From Chloroflexota bacterium (GTDB lineage: Bacteria > Chloroflexota > Dehalococcoidia > JACPQK01): a DNA stretch of 47,347 nucleotides. The stretch covers positions 1 to 47,347 of the forward strand of contig JACPQM010000033.1 in the NCBI GenBank assembly GCA_016190505.1, written 5' to 3'. Position 1 is the first letter of the stretch; each line of letters starts with the position of its first letter. The notes beneath the pieces were generated by a model. The model was given only the letters and a program-made list of their open reading frames with translations. It was not told the DNA's origin and made no database searches. Position numbers and translations under genes: made by a program. Positions 26,092-34,596 of this stretch are shown here, piece by piece.

Positions 26092-28407
26092 ATGAAGAAT
26101 AAGGGTGCAGTCCTGAGGATAGCAGCAGTGGCGGCGGTGATGGCTGCCCTGTTGATGCCCCGACCAGCCGTGGCGGAGGGCGGCCCCCAGGCCGGGGGGC
26201 CGGAGGTCTTCTCGCCCTTCCAGCCGGTGCGGGATATGTTCGGTGGCTTTGCCTGGCTCATGGCCAACGGGCTGGGGCCCACGCAGTTGGGCAAGAGGTC
26301 CGGCCTGCAGGAGGTCCAGACCCAGGCCCCGGGCGCTGGGGCCGCCGGCCTGATCCCCTACCGGAGCCCGGCGGCCAAGTTCAGCCGGAACGTCCTGGTG
26401 ACCCAGGACTTCAGCCGGATTCCCTTCCAGACGGAGCCCAGCCTGGCTGTAGACCCCAAAGACCCCCAACACCTCATTTTGGGCGTCATTGACTACGGCT
26501 TCCCCAGCTTGACCACCTACAGCAGCATTGACGGCGGCACCACCTGGCAGGGGCCCTTCCAGCCCCCCTTCCCCCACGAGGAGCTCGGCACTGCGGGGGA
26601 CCCGGTCATCGCCTTCGGGCGCGACGGCGCCGTCTACAACAGCTACATCACAGTTAACGTCAAGGAGTATTTCCTCGGTCCCCTGGTGGCCGAGGCCGTG
26701 GTGTCCAGCATTTCGGTCAGTTCTTCCGGAGACGGCGGGACCACATGGCGGGAGGGAGTGATCACCTCGTCCAGCACGTTGAGCAGCAAGCTGATGGGCG
26801 ACCCGCAGCGTCCAGAGGGGACCATCACCTTCGAGTTCCTGGACAAGCCATGGATGAGCACAGGCCCCAATCCCAGGGACAATACCAAGGATAACCTCTA
26901 CGTTACCTACACCAAGTTCGCCGACGAATGGAACGTCCTCTGGCTGGAGCAGATCCCCCTCCTGGCCAACCCCACCACCTTTACCACCATCGAGATGGTG
27001 CGCTCCGAGGACGGGGGCGTATCGTGGAGCACTCCCGTCGCGGTGAGCCCTAAGGTGCGCTGGAGGTTCGGTGGGCTGGCCCAGCAGCTCAGCCCGGAGA
27101 CCCAGCCTCAGGTGCAAGCCGAAGGTACCCGCCGCATTGTCCAGGGGTCTCAGCCCGTGGTAGACCCCCGAGACGGCGCCCTCTACGTGGCCTGGCTGGA
27201 CACCACCGACGATGACTCCTTCAAAGGGCTGGCCGAGATATGGGTGGCCCGCTCCACCGACGGGGGCCGGCGTCTTGAGAAGGTGAAGGCAGCCAGCTTC
27301 CTGGAGCCGGCCTTCAGGCCGCGCAGTGCCTTTTTCAGGTCCTGGGGCACCACCTTCCCCCAGGTGGCGCTGGGACCAGAGGGGGAGGTCTATGTGGCCT
27401 TCGTGGCGATGCCTCCTGACCGCAAGACCGACGATGGCGACGTGTTCATCGTCCGTTCTCTGGACCAGGGCAAGACCTGGGGCCTGCCCGTGCGGGTGAA
27501 CGACGACGACACCAACCGCTTCCAGTTCTTCCCCTCAATAGATGTGGACTCCCAGGGCGTGGTCCACGCCATGTGGGGGGACATGAGGGATGATCCCCAG
27601 GGCCTGCGCTACAACATCTACTACTCGAAGTCCGCGGACAAGGGACGGACCTGGGAGCTCAACGCCCGGGTGAGCGATTTTCCGTCCAACCCCAACTTCG
27701 GCTTCACCCAGGGCCTGTTTATCGGCGACTATTTCTCCCTGAAGACGGGCGGCGACGAGGTGTACATGGTGTGGGCCGATACCCGCCTGGGCGAGTTCGG
27801 CTCCGTCAATCAGAAGATTGCCTTCGCCCGGCAGAAGCTCATGCCCGACCCGGCCATATTCCTGTCCCCGCCGGCCGGACCCGCGGGCCGGGACATCACC
27901 ATCCAGGGGCACAACTTCCAGCCCGACCGGAACGTGTTTATCGAGGTGGGCGGAGTCATTGTGAGCGTGGGCCGCACCAGTTCAGATGGACGTTTCACCT
28001 CTCAGATCTTCGTGCCCATCTCCGGGGAGGGGGCCCACAGCGTGCGGGTACTCGAGGAGTCGGGTAACGTGGCCGCCGCCTCCTTCTTCATGGAGTTCGG
28101 CTTCGACAACATCCAGAACGCCCTGGGCAAAGTTGACCCGCTGGCCCAGGGACTCGACGCCGTGGGCGCGCGGCTCGACGCCCTGTCCGAAGGCCAGAAG
28201 GACCTGCCTGCCCTGCGGTACCAGCTCTCCGGTATCGCCGACACCGTGGAGGCCATCAGGTCCGAACAGCAGGTGAAGCCACCCAGCAACACTGGCTTCA
28301 TCTACGGCCTGGTGGGCCTGGGGGCGGCCACTGGCCTTTTGTTGGTGGTCACCGTGGTCCTGGCTGTGCTCTCGCTGCGTCGCTCGCACCAGGAGGCGCA
28401 GCCATGA
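26092..28407 (+). CDS. Secreted, membrane-anchored Asp-box beta-propeller protein with IPT-like domain
   Basis: A 771-residue exported protein. A signal peptide ('LRIAAVAAVMAALLMPRPAVA') is followed by a sialidase-like propeller with six Asp-box motifs (S-x-D-x-G-x-x-W type): 'SSIDGGTTWQGPF', 'SSSGDGGTTWREG', 'RSEDGGVSWSTPV', 'ARSTDGGRRLEKV', 'RSLDQGKTWGLPV' and 'KSADKGRTWELNA'. An IPT/TIG-like Ig domain follows ('ITIQGHNFQPDRNVFIEVGG'), then a helical linker and a C-terminal membrane helix ('LVGLGAATGLLLVVTVVLAV') with a basic stop-transfer. The arginine triad of true sialidases is not obvious, so carbohydrate or peptide binding is as likely as catalysis. The stop overlaps the next gene as ATGA, placing it first in the transport operon; it may present or process the transporter's substrate. 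Confidence 0.8.
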   Translation: MKNKGAVLRIAAVAAVMAALLMPRPAVAEGGPQAGGPEVFSPFQPVRDMFGGFAWLMANGLGPTQLGKRSGLQEVQTQAPGAGAAGLIPYRSPAAKFSRNVLVTQDFSRIPFQTEPSLAVDPKDPQHLILGVIDYGFPSLTTYSSIDGGTTWQGPFQPPFPHEELGTAGDPVIAFGRDGAVYNSYITVNVKEYFLGPLVAEAVVSSISVSSSGDGGTTWREGVITSSSTLSSKLMGDPQRPEGTITFEFLDKPWMSTGPNPRDNTKDNLYVTYTKFADEWNVLWLEQIPLLANPTTFTTIEMVRSEDGGVSWSTPVAVSPKVRWRFGGLAQQLSPETQPQVQAEGTRRIVQGSQPVVDPRDGALYVAWLDTTDDDSFKGLAEIWVARSTDGGRRLEKVKAASFLEPAFRPRSAFFRSWGTTFPQVALGPEGEVYVAFVAMPPDRKTDDGDVFIVRSLDQGKTWGLPVRVNDDDTNRFQFFPSIDVDSQGVVHAMWGDMRDDPQGLRYNIYYSKSADKGRTWELNARVSDFPSNPNFGFTQGLFIGDYFSLKTGGDEVYMVWADTRLGEFGSVNQKIAFARQKLMPDPAIFLSPPAGPAGRDITIQGHNFQPDRNVFIEVGGVIVSVGRTSSDGRFTSQIFVPISGEGAHSVRVLEESGNVAAASFFMEFGFDNIQNALGKVDPLAQGLDAVGARLDALSEGQKDLPALRYQLSGIADTVEAIRSEQQVKPPSNTGFIYGLVGLGAATGLLLVVTVVLAVLSLRRSHQEAQP

Positions 28408-30971
28408 GGTGGCCGGCGCCCAAGCTGGCGGCGCTGGCCCTGGCCGCCGTCGTGGGGCTCCTTGTCCCTAGCCTGGGGGGCGCCCAGGGCTACACCCCGC
28501 CCCACTCCAAGCCGGGCCCGGCCTCGGAGAAGCTCCAGTTCAGCTCGGTGCACGTGGACCTGGCCCCTCGCAGCCTGCGGGCGGGCGACATTGATTTCTA
28601 CCTGTTCAGCCTCAAGACGGAGGAAGCCGCCTCCCTCAAGGGCACCTCAGGCGTGAACATCCACGAGGCGCCGGCCTCTATGCTTTCCCTTATCCTCAAT
28701 CCCGCCCCGGCCCCGGAGGGACAGCTCAATCCCTTCTCCATCAAGGAGGTCCGCCAGGCGGTCCAGTTCCTGGTCAACCGCCCCTTCATCACCCAGGAGA
28801 CCTACAAGGGCCTGGCCGAGCCCATGGCCACCTGGGTCAGCTCCCGGGACTACGATTACTTGACCGTGGCCGATCTGCTGCGCGAGAAGGCCATCACCTA
28901 CGACCCGGAGCTGGCCCGTGACATGACCAACAAGGCCATGACCGCGGCGGGCGCCCAACTGGTCAGCGGCAAGTGGCAATACCGGGGACGGCCGGTCGAG
29001 GTCAGGTTCATCATCCGGGTAGAGGACGAGCGGCGCCAGGTTGGTGACCTGGTGCGCGCCGAGCTTGAGAAGGCTGGTTTCACCGTGGCGCCGCTGTATC
29101 TCAACTTCGCCCCGGCCATCCAGCAAGTCTACTCCACGGACCCCAAGCTGTTCCAGTGGCACCTGTATACGGAAGGCTGGGGCCGGGGCGCCGCTGAGCG
29201 CTGGGACTTCGCCACCGCTAACCAGATGGCTGCCCCCTGGCTGGGCAACATGCCCGGTTGGAAAGAGGTCGGCTTCTGGCAGTACGAGAACAAACAGTTG
29301 GACGACTTGGGGCAGAAGATCTTCCGTGGGGAGTTCTCCGGTCCCGAGGAGCGCAACCGCATCTACCGGGAGCTTGCGGCCGTTAGCCTTGACGAGTCGG
29401 TCCGGATATGGCTGGCCACGGTGGTTAATAGCTTCCCGGCGACCGACAAGCTCGTCGGCATCACCGAGGACGTGACCGCTGGGCCCAAGTCCCTGTTCAC
29501 CCTGCGCGACGCCTACGTCCCTGGTCGCGACACCCTGAAGCTGGGCAATCTGTGGGTATGGACCGAGCGCAGCACATGGAACCCGCAGGCAGGCTTCGGC
29601 GACGTGTACAGCGTGGACATCTGGAACAACCTGCACGACCCGCCCATATGGCGCGATCCCTTCACCGGTGTGCCCATCCCGTTCCGGGTCGAGTACCAGG
29701 TGGAGACGGCCGGTCCCCAGGCCAAGCTGGACGTGCCCACCGCCGCTATTATCTGGGACTCGGGCCAGGGCCGGTGGCGGCCAGTGAACCCGGGGAGCCG
29801 GGCCACCAGCAAGGTCACCTTCGATTACACCAGGTACTTCCAGTCCAAGTGGCACCACGGGCAGCCCATTACCATGGCTGATGTGCTGTTCTCCATCTAT
29901 CAGACCTTCGACATGACCTACAACGACCAGAAGGCGAAGATCGAGGTGGCCCTGGCCGCCACCCGGCGTCCCACCCTGGACACGTTCAAGGGCTTCCGCG
30001 TGCTGGACGACAAGCGACTGGAAGTGTGGGTGGACTTCTGGCACTTTGACACCAACTACATTGCTGAGTACGCCAGCCCCAGCGGGTTGGACATGCCCTG
30101 GGAAGTGCTGGCTGCCCTGGACAAACTGGTCTTCGAGCAGCGCCGGGCCGCCTACTCGGACACTGCCGCCGCCCGGCTGGGGGTGCCCTGGGTCAGCCTG
30201 GTGATGCCAGACCACCTGGCCCTGCTGCGCCGCAGCCTCATCGAGCTCCGGGACGCGCAGACGGTGCCCGCAGGGCTACAGGTGGGCGGACAGCGCTACA
30301 CTACTCCTGAAGAAACCAAACAGCGTTACCAGGGCGTCCTGGACTGGGTAGCCAGGTACAACCTGGGTGCCATCAGCAACGGCCCCTTCCAACTCACCCG
30401 GTTCGATCCCCCGGCCCAGTTCGCCGAGTTGACCGCCTTCCGCGATGCGGGCTATCCCTTCAAGCCAGGCGACCTGTTCAAAGGGGTAGCCCAGCCCGTC
30501 TCCGTTGGGCAAGTCCAGGCGCAGCCCGTGGTGGTAGGCAGCGCGAGCACGGTGGAGGTCGCTCTGACTGGCCCGGGCACGCTGGGGTTGCGCTACGCGC
30601 TGTTCAACCCGGTGACCCGGCAGGTGGCGGCCTCTGGGGAGGCCACAGCCGGCGCGGCAGGGCAATTCCGGGTGGAGCTCTCCGCGCAACAGACCTCAGC
30701 GCTACGGCCTGGCCCCTACCAGCTCTTTCTCACCGCTTTCAGCCAGCAGCTTGCCTCCCCGGCCGAACGTCGGGTGGACCTGCAAGTGCTGGCTACAGCG
30801 CCGCAGGTGACCCCAACCGCACCACCAGTGGCGCCCCCCCAGCCCACGGCCACCCCGGCCCCGGCTGAGACCGGCGGGCCCGCCGTCCTCATTGTCTCCG
30901 TGATCGTGCTGGGTGCCTTGCTTGCTGTGGCCGTTATCCTGTTCCTGGTGCTGCGCCGGAGGGCCAAGTAG
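28404..30971 (+). CDS. Substrate-binding protein with lobes in permuted order, membrane-anchored
   Basis: An 855-residue extracytoplasmic protein of the SBP_bac_5 family with an unusual order. After a signal peptide, residues about 60-370 match the family's second half: 'AGDIDFYLFSL', 'IKEVRQAVQFLVNRPFITQE' (residue 112), 'YDPELARDMTNKAM', 'RRQVGDLVRAELEKAGFTV'. Residues about 385-690 match the first half: 'TWNPQAGFGDVYSVDIWNNL', 'WHHGQPITMADVLFSIYQ' (about 478) and 'AISNGPFQLTRFDPPAQF' (about 656). The ordinary paralogue at 19224 has the reverse order. An Ig-like domain (about 700-800), a Pro/Thr linker and one C-terminal membrane helix follow, so the protein is tethered from its C-terminus rather than by a lipid. 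It overlaps the propeller gene (ATGA) and precedes cognate permeases. Its TAG stop lies inside a 28-bp palindrome. Confidence 0.82.
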   Translation: MRWPAPKLAALALAAVVGLLVPSLGGAQGYTPPHSKPGPASEKLQFSSVHVDLAPRSLRAGDIDFYLFSLKTEEAASLKGTSGVNIHEAPASMLSLILNPAPAPEGQLNPFSIKEVRQAVQFLVNRPFITQETYKGLAEPMATWVSSRDYDYLTVADLLREKAITYDPELARDMTNKAMTAAGAQLVSGKWQYRGRPVEVRFIIRVEDERRQVGDLVRAELEKAGFTVAPLYLNFAPAIQQVYSTDPKLFQWHLYTEGWGRGAAERWDFATANQMAAPWLGNMPGWKEVGFWQYENKQLDDLGQKIFRGEFSGPEERNRIYRELAAVSLDESVRIWLATVVNSFPATDKLVGITEDVTAGPKSLFTLRDAYVPGRDTLKLGNLWVWTERSTWNPQAGFGDVYSVDIWNNLHDPPIWRDPFTGVPIPFRVEYQVETAGPQAKLDVPTAAIIWDSGQGRWRPVNPGSRATSKVTFDYTRYFQSKWHHGQPITMADVLFSIYQTFDMTYNDQKAKIEVALAATRRPTLDTFKGFRVLDDKRLEVWVDFWHFDTNYIAEYASPSGLDMPWEVLAALDKLVFEQRRAAYSDTAAARLGVPWVSLVMPDHLALLRRSLIELRDAQTVPAGLQVGGQRYTTPEETKQRYQGVLDWVARYNLGAISNGPFQLTRFDPPAQFAELTAFRDAGYPFKPGDLFKGVAQPVSVGQVQAQPVVVGSASTVEVALTGPGTLGLRYALFNPVTRQVAASGEATAGAAGQFRVELSAQQTSALRPGPYQLFLTAFSQQLASPAERRVDLQVLATAPQVTPTAPPVAPPQPTATPAPAETGGPAVLIVSVIVLGALLAVAVILFLVLRRRAK

Positions 30972-30995
30972 GGGCGTATTGCAATACGCCCCTAC
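30968..30995. repeat. 28-bp GTAGGGGC palindrome supplying a stop codon
   Basis: A perfect palindrome with half-site GTAGGGGCGTATTG, identical to the copy at 43847. Its TAG (30969-30971) is the stop codon of the permuted binding-protein gene. It lies 8 bp before the ATG of the permease gene, so it occupies the space of a ribosome site. Confidence 0.9.
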
Positions 30996-31002
30996 GATCG
31001 AT

Positions 31003-32052
31003 ATGTCCCTGGCGCTGACCCTGGCGCTCCGGGGGCTCACCCTGCTGGGGGTGTTGCTGGTGGTGCTGGCTCTGGTGGTGGTGAGCCTGGGGGCAACAGG
31101 CTTCTCGGACCGGGTGCTCAACGCCGTGATCCGGGAGGAGCTACGGGGCATCCGCGAGGGCCTGGCCCGGACCATCCGCGACCCTGACCAGTTGGAGCAG
31201 GCCCTGGCCACCCGCAAACAGGTGCTGGAGCAGCAATACGGCCTGGACCGGCCCTGGTACTATCGCCTCCCGGACACCGCCCAACGAGTGCTCACGCTGG
31301 ACCTGGGCGAGGCCCGCTCCCTGCGCAGCTCTAGCGGCAGCGCGCGGGTGAGCGATATCCTCATTGAGCGCATCCCACGTACCCTGGCCCTGGTCACCAC
31401 AGCTACCTTCATCACTGCCATACTGGGCTTGTGGCTGGGGGTGAAGCTGGCCACCAGGGCAGGGAGCAAGCTAGACCGGCTGGTCTCCTACATGTCCGCG
31501 GCGTCATACGCGCTGCCTGCCTGGTGGATGGGCATCCTGCTCATTCTTGTGTTCGCCTTTTACATCCGGGTATTCCCCAGCGGCGGCATGTACAGCGCCC
31601 CGCCGCCGCCCGGCGGCGTGTCCCGGGCACTGGACTTTGCCTGGCACGCGCTTCTGCCCGTTATCACCCTTGTCCTGGTCACACTGGGCGCGTGGGTGTA
31701 CGTGGTGCGCACCATGGTGTTGAATACGGCCCAGGAGTTCTTTGTCACCGTGGCCCGCGCCAAGGGCCTGCCCGAGGGGACGGTCATGCGCCGCTACATC
31801 CTGCGGGTGGCGGCGCCGCCTATCCTGACCAACCTGGTGCTGGCGCTGACGGGCTCCATCGGCGGGGCCATCCTCACCGAGACCGTCTTCAACTGGCCGG
31901 GTATGGGCCGCCTGTACTACGAAGCCATCCTAGCCGCTGACGAGGGCGTCATTGTGGCCCTCACTTTCCTGTTCACGCTCCTTTACGTGGCGGCCCGCTT
32001 CCTGCTTGAGGTGTTCTATGTGACCCTTGACCCCCGGGTGCGGTATAGCTGA
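31003..32052 (+). CDS. Peptide/oligosaccharide ABC transporter permease (DppB-like)
   Basis: A 349-residue inner-membrane permease of the dipeptide/oligopeptide class. It starts with a membrane helix ('LTLLGVLLVVLALVVVSLG'), then an extracytoplasmic N-terminal region, and the BPD_transp_1 domain with 'IPRTLALVTTATFITAILGL' and the EAA-type coupling loop 'EFFVTVARAKGLPEGTVMRR' that docks onto the ATPases. The final segment 'VFNWPGMGRLYYEAI' is typical of DppB. The ATG at 31003 immediately follows a palindrome, with no clear Shine-Dalgarno. The stop overlaps the next gene as TGATG. Confidence 0.92.
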   Translation: MSLALTLALRGLTLLGVLLVVLALVVVSLGATGFSDRVLNAVIREELRGIREGLARTIRDPDQLEQALATRKQVLEQQYGLDRPWYYRLPDTAQRVLTLDLGEARSLRSSSGSARVSDILIERIPRTLALVTTATFITAILGLWLGVKLATRAGSKLDRLVSYMSAASYALPAWWMGILLILVFAFYIRVFPSGGMYSAPPPPGGVSRALDFAWHALLPVITLVLVTLGAWVYVVRTMVLNTAQEFFVTVARAKGLPEGTVMRRYILRVAAPPILTNLVLALTGSIGGAILTETVFNWPGMGRLYYEAILAADEGVIVALTFLFTLLYVAARFLLEVFYVTLDPRVRYS

Positions 32053-33470
32053 TGCCCGCCCGCGAGGTCTGGAGGATACTGTGGTCCAGCGCCTCCGGGA
32101 AGGCGGGGGTACTATTCCTTTCGCTGCTGGTGCTCGTCTCCCTATTGGTGGTGCTGACGTTTCCCCGAAGTTTCGGCCTACAGCGTTGGAACAATCCTGT
32201 CTATTGGGCCGACAACCCAAAGAGCGCTCCGCCCTCGTGGACCCGTCTGCTAGGGGGACAGGGCGTGCACCACCAGGTGCTCGTGGCGCAGCCGAAGCCG
32301 GCAACCTTCGCCGGTCAGGAGGTTGCACTGGCCAGCTTTACCTACAGCTTCCTGGGACCGCAGCCACCTACGTTTATCTCCTTCAGCCTGGCCGAGGTCA
32401 CCTATGTCCGGCTGCCCCCGGTGCTCACTCTGGCAGTGGAGCGCCCCGACGGGCGAGAGGTCGCCCTGTATCAGCACATCGTTCCCGGGCCCCGGCCGGG
32501 AGAGAACGGGCCCTATGTCCGTTATGGTGAGACGCCTTTCAGGGCGCTGCTGAGCGAGGACCCTTCGGCGGTACAGGACCTGGCCAGTTTCCTGCGCCAG
32601 CACTTCGGGCAAGACACCACCCCCCAGCGGTTGCGCGGTAAGGTCGAAGCTGCCCTCTTCGGTACGCCTACCCCGGCCGGTGAGTTCGCGCCACTGCCCG
32701 GCACCTACACCTTTACCATTCGCGCTCTGGCTCAGGACCCCGGGGACGCCGTGGGTCAGGTGAGGCTGGTGCTGGGCGGCTCTACCTACGGGCTCATGGG
32801 CACCGACGCGTTGGGCCGAGATCTGGCCAGGGGACTGCTCTTCGGCTTTCCGGTGGCCCTGACCATCGGCATTGTCACGTCTCTCATTTCAACATTCATC
32901 GGGACGTTCCTGGGCATCATCAGCGGCTATACCGGCGGAAGAACCGACACGGTGATCCAGCGTAGCTGCGACGTGCTCAACAACATCCCGCTTCTGCCCA
33001 TTCTCATCTTTCTTATCTTCATCCTGGGCCAGCGGCTATGGCTGGTGGTGGCTATCCTCGCCTTTTTCGGCTGGCCGGGCTTGACCATCGTGACCCGCTC
33101 CATGGTGCTCCAGATCCGGAGTGGACAACTCGTGGAGGCCACCCGCTCCCTGGGCGCCTCCCGCTGGCGCATTATGTTCCGTCACATCCTGTTCCAGATC
33201 GCTCCCTTTGTGCTGGCCCAGATGATCTTTTTCACGCCCGCCGCCATCCTGGCCGAGGCTGGGCTGAGCTTCCTGGGCCTGGGCGACGTGTCCATCCCCA
33301 CCTGGGGCCAGATCCTGGAACAGGGCTTCCAGACGGGTGCCGTGTATCTGGGCTACTGGTGGTGGGTACTCCCGCCGGGCCTGCTTATCGTGGCCACGGC
33401 CATGACCTTCGTGCTGATCACCCTGGGCCTGGAGCCCGTGGTCAACCCCCGCCTGAGGCAGACACGGTGA
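32052..33470 (+). CDS. ABC transporter permease (DppC-like) with large extracytoplasmic insertion
   Basis: A 472-residue DppC-class permease, longer than the usual ~300. Between the first helix ('GVLFLSLLVLVSLLVVLTF') and the conserved domain ('LMGTDALGRDLARGLLFGF') there are about 200 extra residues. These are beta-rich ('AQPKPATFAGQEVALASFTY', 'TYTFTIRALAQD') and predicted to lie outside the membrane. The core has 'TRSMVLQIRSGQLVEATRSL' and 'GASRWRIMFRHILFQIAPFV' (coupling loop) and 'EAGLSFLGLGDVSIPTWGQI'. Such insertions are seen in some DppC relatives and might contact the unusual binding protein. It overlaps both neighbours. Confidence 0.92.
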   Translation: MPAREVWRILWSSASGKAGVLFLSLLVLVSLLVVLTFPRSFGLQRWNNPVYWADNPKSAPPSWTRLLGGQGVHHQVLVAQPKPATFAGQEVALASFTYSFLGPQPPTFISFSLAEVTYVRLPPVLTLAVERPDGREVALYQHIVPGPRPGENGPYVRYGETPFRALLSEDPSAVQDLASFLRQHFGQDTTPQRLRGKVEAALFGTPTPAGEFAPLPGTYTFTIRALAQDPGDAVGQVRLVLGGSTYGLMGTDALGRDLARGLLFGFPVALTIGIVTSLISTFIGTFLGIISGYTGGRTDTVIQRSCDVLNNIPLLPILIFLIFILGQRLWLVVAILAFFGWPGLTIVTRSMVLQIRSGQLVEATRSLGASRWRIMFRHILFQIAPFVLAQMIFFTPAAILAEAGLSFLGLGDVSIPTWGQILEQGFQTGAVYLGYWWWVLPPGLLIVATAMTFVLITLGLEPVVNPRLRQTR

Positions 33471-34459
33471 GCGCAGTTGCCGGGAGGCTCAAGGTAGAGG
33501 AGATGGTGGTGCAATACCGCTCCGAGCGTGGGCTGGTGCGAGCCGTGGACGGGGTATCTCTGGAAGTGGTGGCAGGGCAGGCCCTGGGGCTGGTGGGGGA
33601 GTCTGGATCGGGCAAGAGCAGCCTGGCCCTGGCGCTTATGCGCCTGCTGCCGGCGAACGTCGCCCGCTTCCACGGCCGTCTCTACCTGGACGGCCAGGAA
33701 GTCATGGCCCTGGACGAGGCTGACTTCCGCCGGCGGGTGCGCTGGCGTCAGGTGGCTATGGTCTTCCAGGGGGCGCTGGAGGCTTTCAATCCCGTGATCA
33801 AGGTGGGCCGGCAGGTGGTGGAGCCACTGCTCCAGAACGGGCCCCTGGCACCGAAAGAGGCGGAGGCCCGCGCCCGCCAGCGGCTGGTGGAGCTTGGGCT
33901 GTCCCCCGACGTCTACGACCGGTACCCCCACGAGCTTAGCGGGGGCATGAAGCAACGTGCCCTCATCGCCATGGCCCTGATCATGGACCCGCCAGTGCTC
34001 ATCCTGGACGAGCCTACCTCGGCCCTGGACGTCAGCGTCCAGGCCCAGATCATGAACGTACTCAAAGGGCTGATGGCCGCCCGTGGCCTCGCCGTCCTGT
34101 TCATCACCCATGACATCGCACTGGCCAGTGACCTTTGCGATACACTGGGCGTGATGTATGCGGGCGAGCTGTCCGAGCGGGGCCCTGCCGACGAGGTCCT
34201 GTCCTCTCCACAGCACCCGTACGCCGAGCTGCTGCTGGCCTCCATCCCCCGTCTGCGCGCCGGTACGCCGCCCCGCTTCATTCCGGGCGCGCCGCCGGAC
34301 CTGGCCCATCCACCGTCGGGCTGTCGCTTCCACCCGCGCTGTCCCTATGCCTTCGATCCCTGCCCGACCAGGGTTCCCCCCCCGTTCATAGTTGGCAAGG
34401 GGCATTATGCTCGCTGCTGGCTCCGGGAGAACTACCCCTCTCCCTCTGGGAGAGGGTAG
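33467..34459 (+). CDS. ABC transporter ATPase (DppD/OppD-like)
   Basis: A 330-residue ATPase with Walker A 'GESGSGKSS', Q-loop 'VAMVFQGALEAFNP', signature 'LSGGMKQRALIAMAL' (Met in place of Gln), Walker B 'VLILDEPTSALD' and H-loop 'FITHD'. The C-terminal oligopeptide-transporter domain contains 'GCRFHPRCPYAFDPC' and a fourth Cys ('ARCW'), the pattern that binds an Fe-S cluster in some Dpp ATPases. The GTG start at 33467 overlaps the dppC stop as GTGA. The last residues (Tyr-Pro-Ser-Pro-Ser-Gly-Arg-Gly) are encoded by a hairpin repeat that also supplies the TAG. Confidence 0.93.
   Translation: MSAVAGRLKVEEMVVQYRSERGLVRAVDGVSLEVVAGQALGLVGESGSGKSSLALALMRLLPANVARFHGRLYLDGQEVMALDEADFRRRVRWRQVAMVFQGALEAFNPVIKVGRQVVEPLLQNGPLAPKEAEARARQRLVELGLSPDVYDRYPHELSGGMKQRALIAMALIMDPPVLILDEPTSALDVSVQAQIMNVLKGLMAARGLAVLFITHDIALASDLCDTLGVMYAGELSERGPADEVLSSPQHPYAELLLASIPRLRAGTPPRFIPGAPPDLAHPPSGCRFHPRCPYAFDPCPTRVPPPFIVGKGHYARCWLRENYPSPSGRG
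34436..34456. repeat. Hairpin repeat forming the 3' end of the DppD-like gene
   Basis: Arms CCCTCTCCC and GGGAGAGGG enclose a TCT loop, followed by TAGGGTGAGGG. The TAG at 34457-34459 is the stop codon. The repeat replaces the expected natural C-terminus. Confidence 0.75.
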
Positions 34460-34542
34460 GGTGAGGGAAAGCAGTTGTATGGTGGGTAAAGTGAAAGGGA
34501 ATCCACCAATACCCCATGGGCAAGTGAGGGTTGGGTCAAGTC

Positions 34543-34570
34543 GTAGGGGCGCACGGCCGTGCGCCCCTAC
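34543..34570. repeat. 28-bp GTAGGGGC palindrome
   Basis: A perfect palindrome with half-site GTAGGGGCGCACGG, in the 137-bp gap between the two ATPase genes. The rest of that gap is repeat-like and non-coding. Confidence 0.9.
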
Positions 34571-34596
34571 TGGGTTGGGGTGAGGGCGCGCTCGCC

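Noticed and set aside
30968..30995. The palindrome as a rho-independent terminator within the transport operon
   Set aside because: No U-tract follows the hairpin, and the permease gene begins 8 bp later, so transcription must continue through it.
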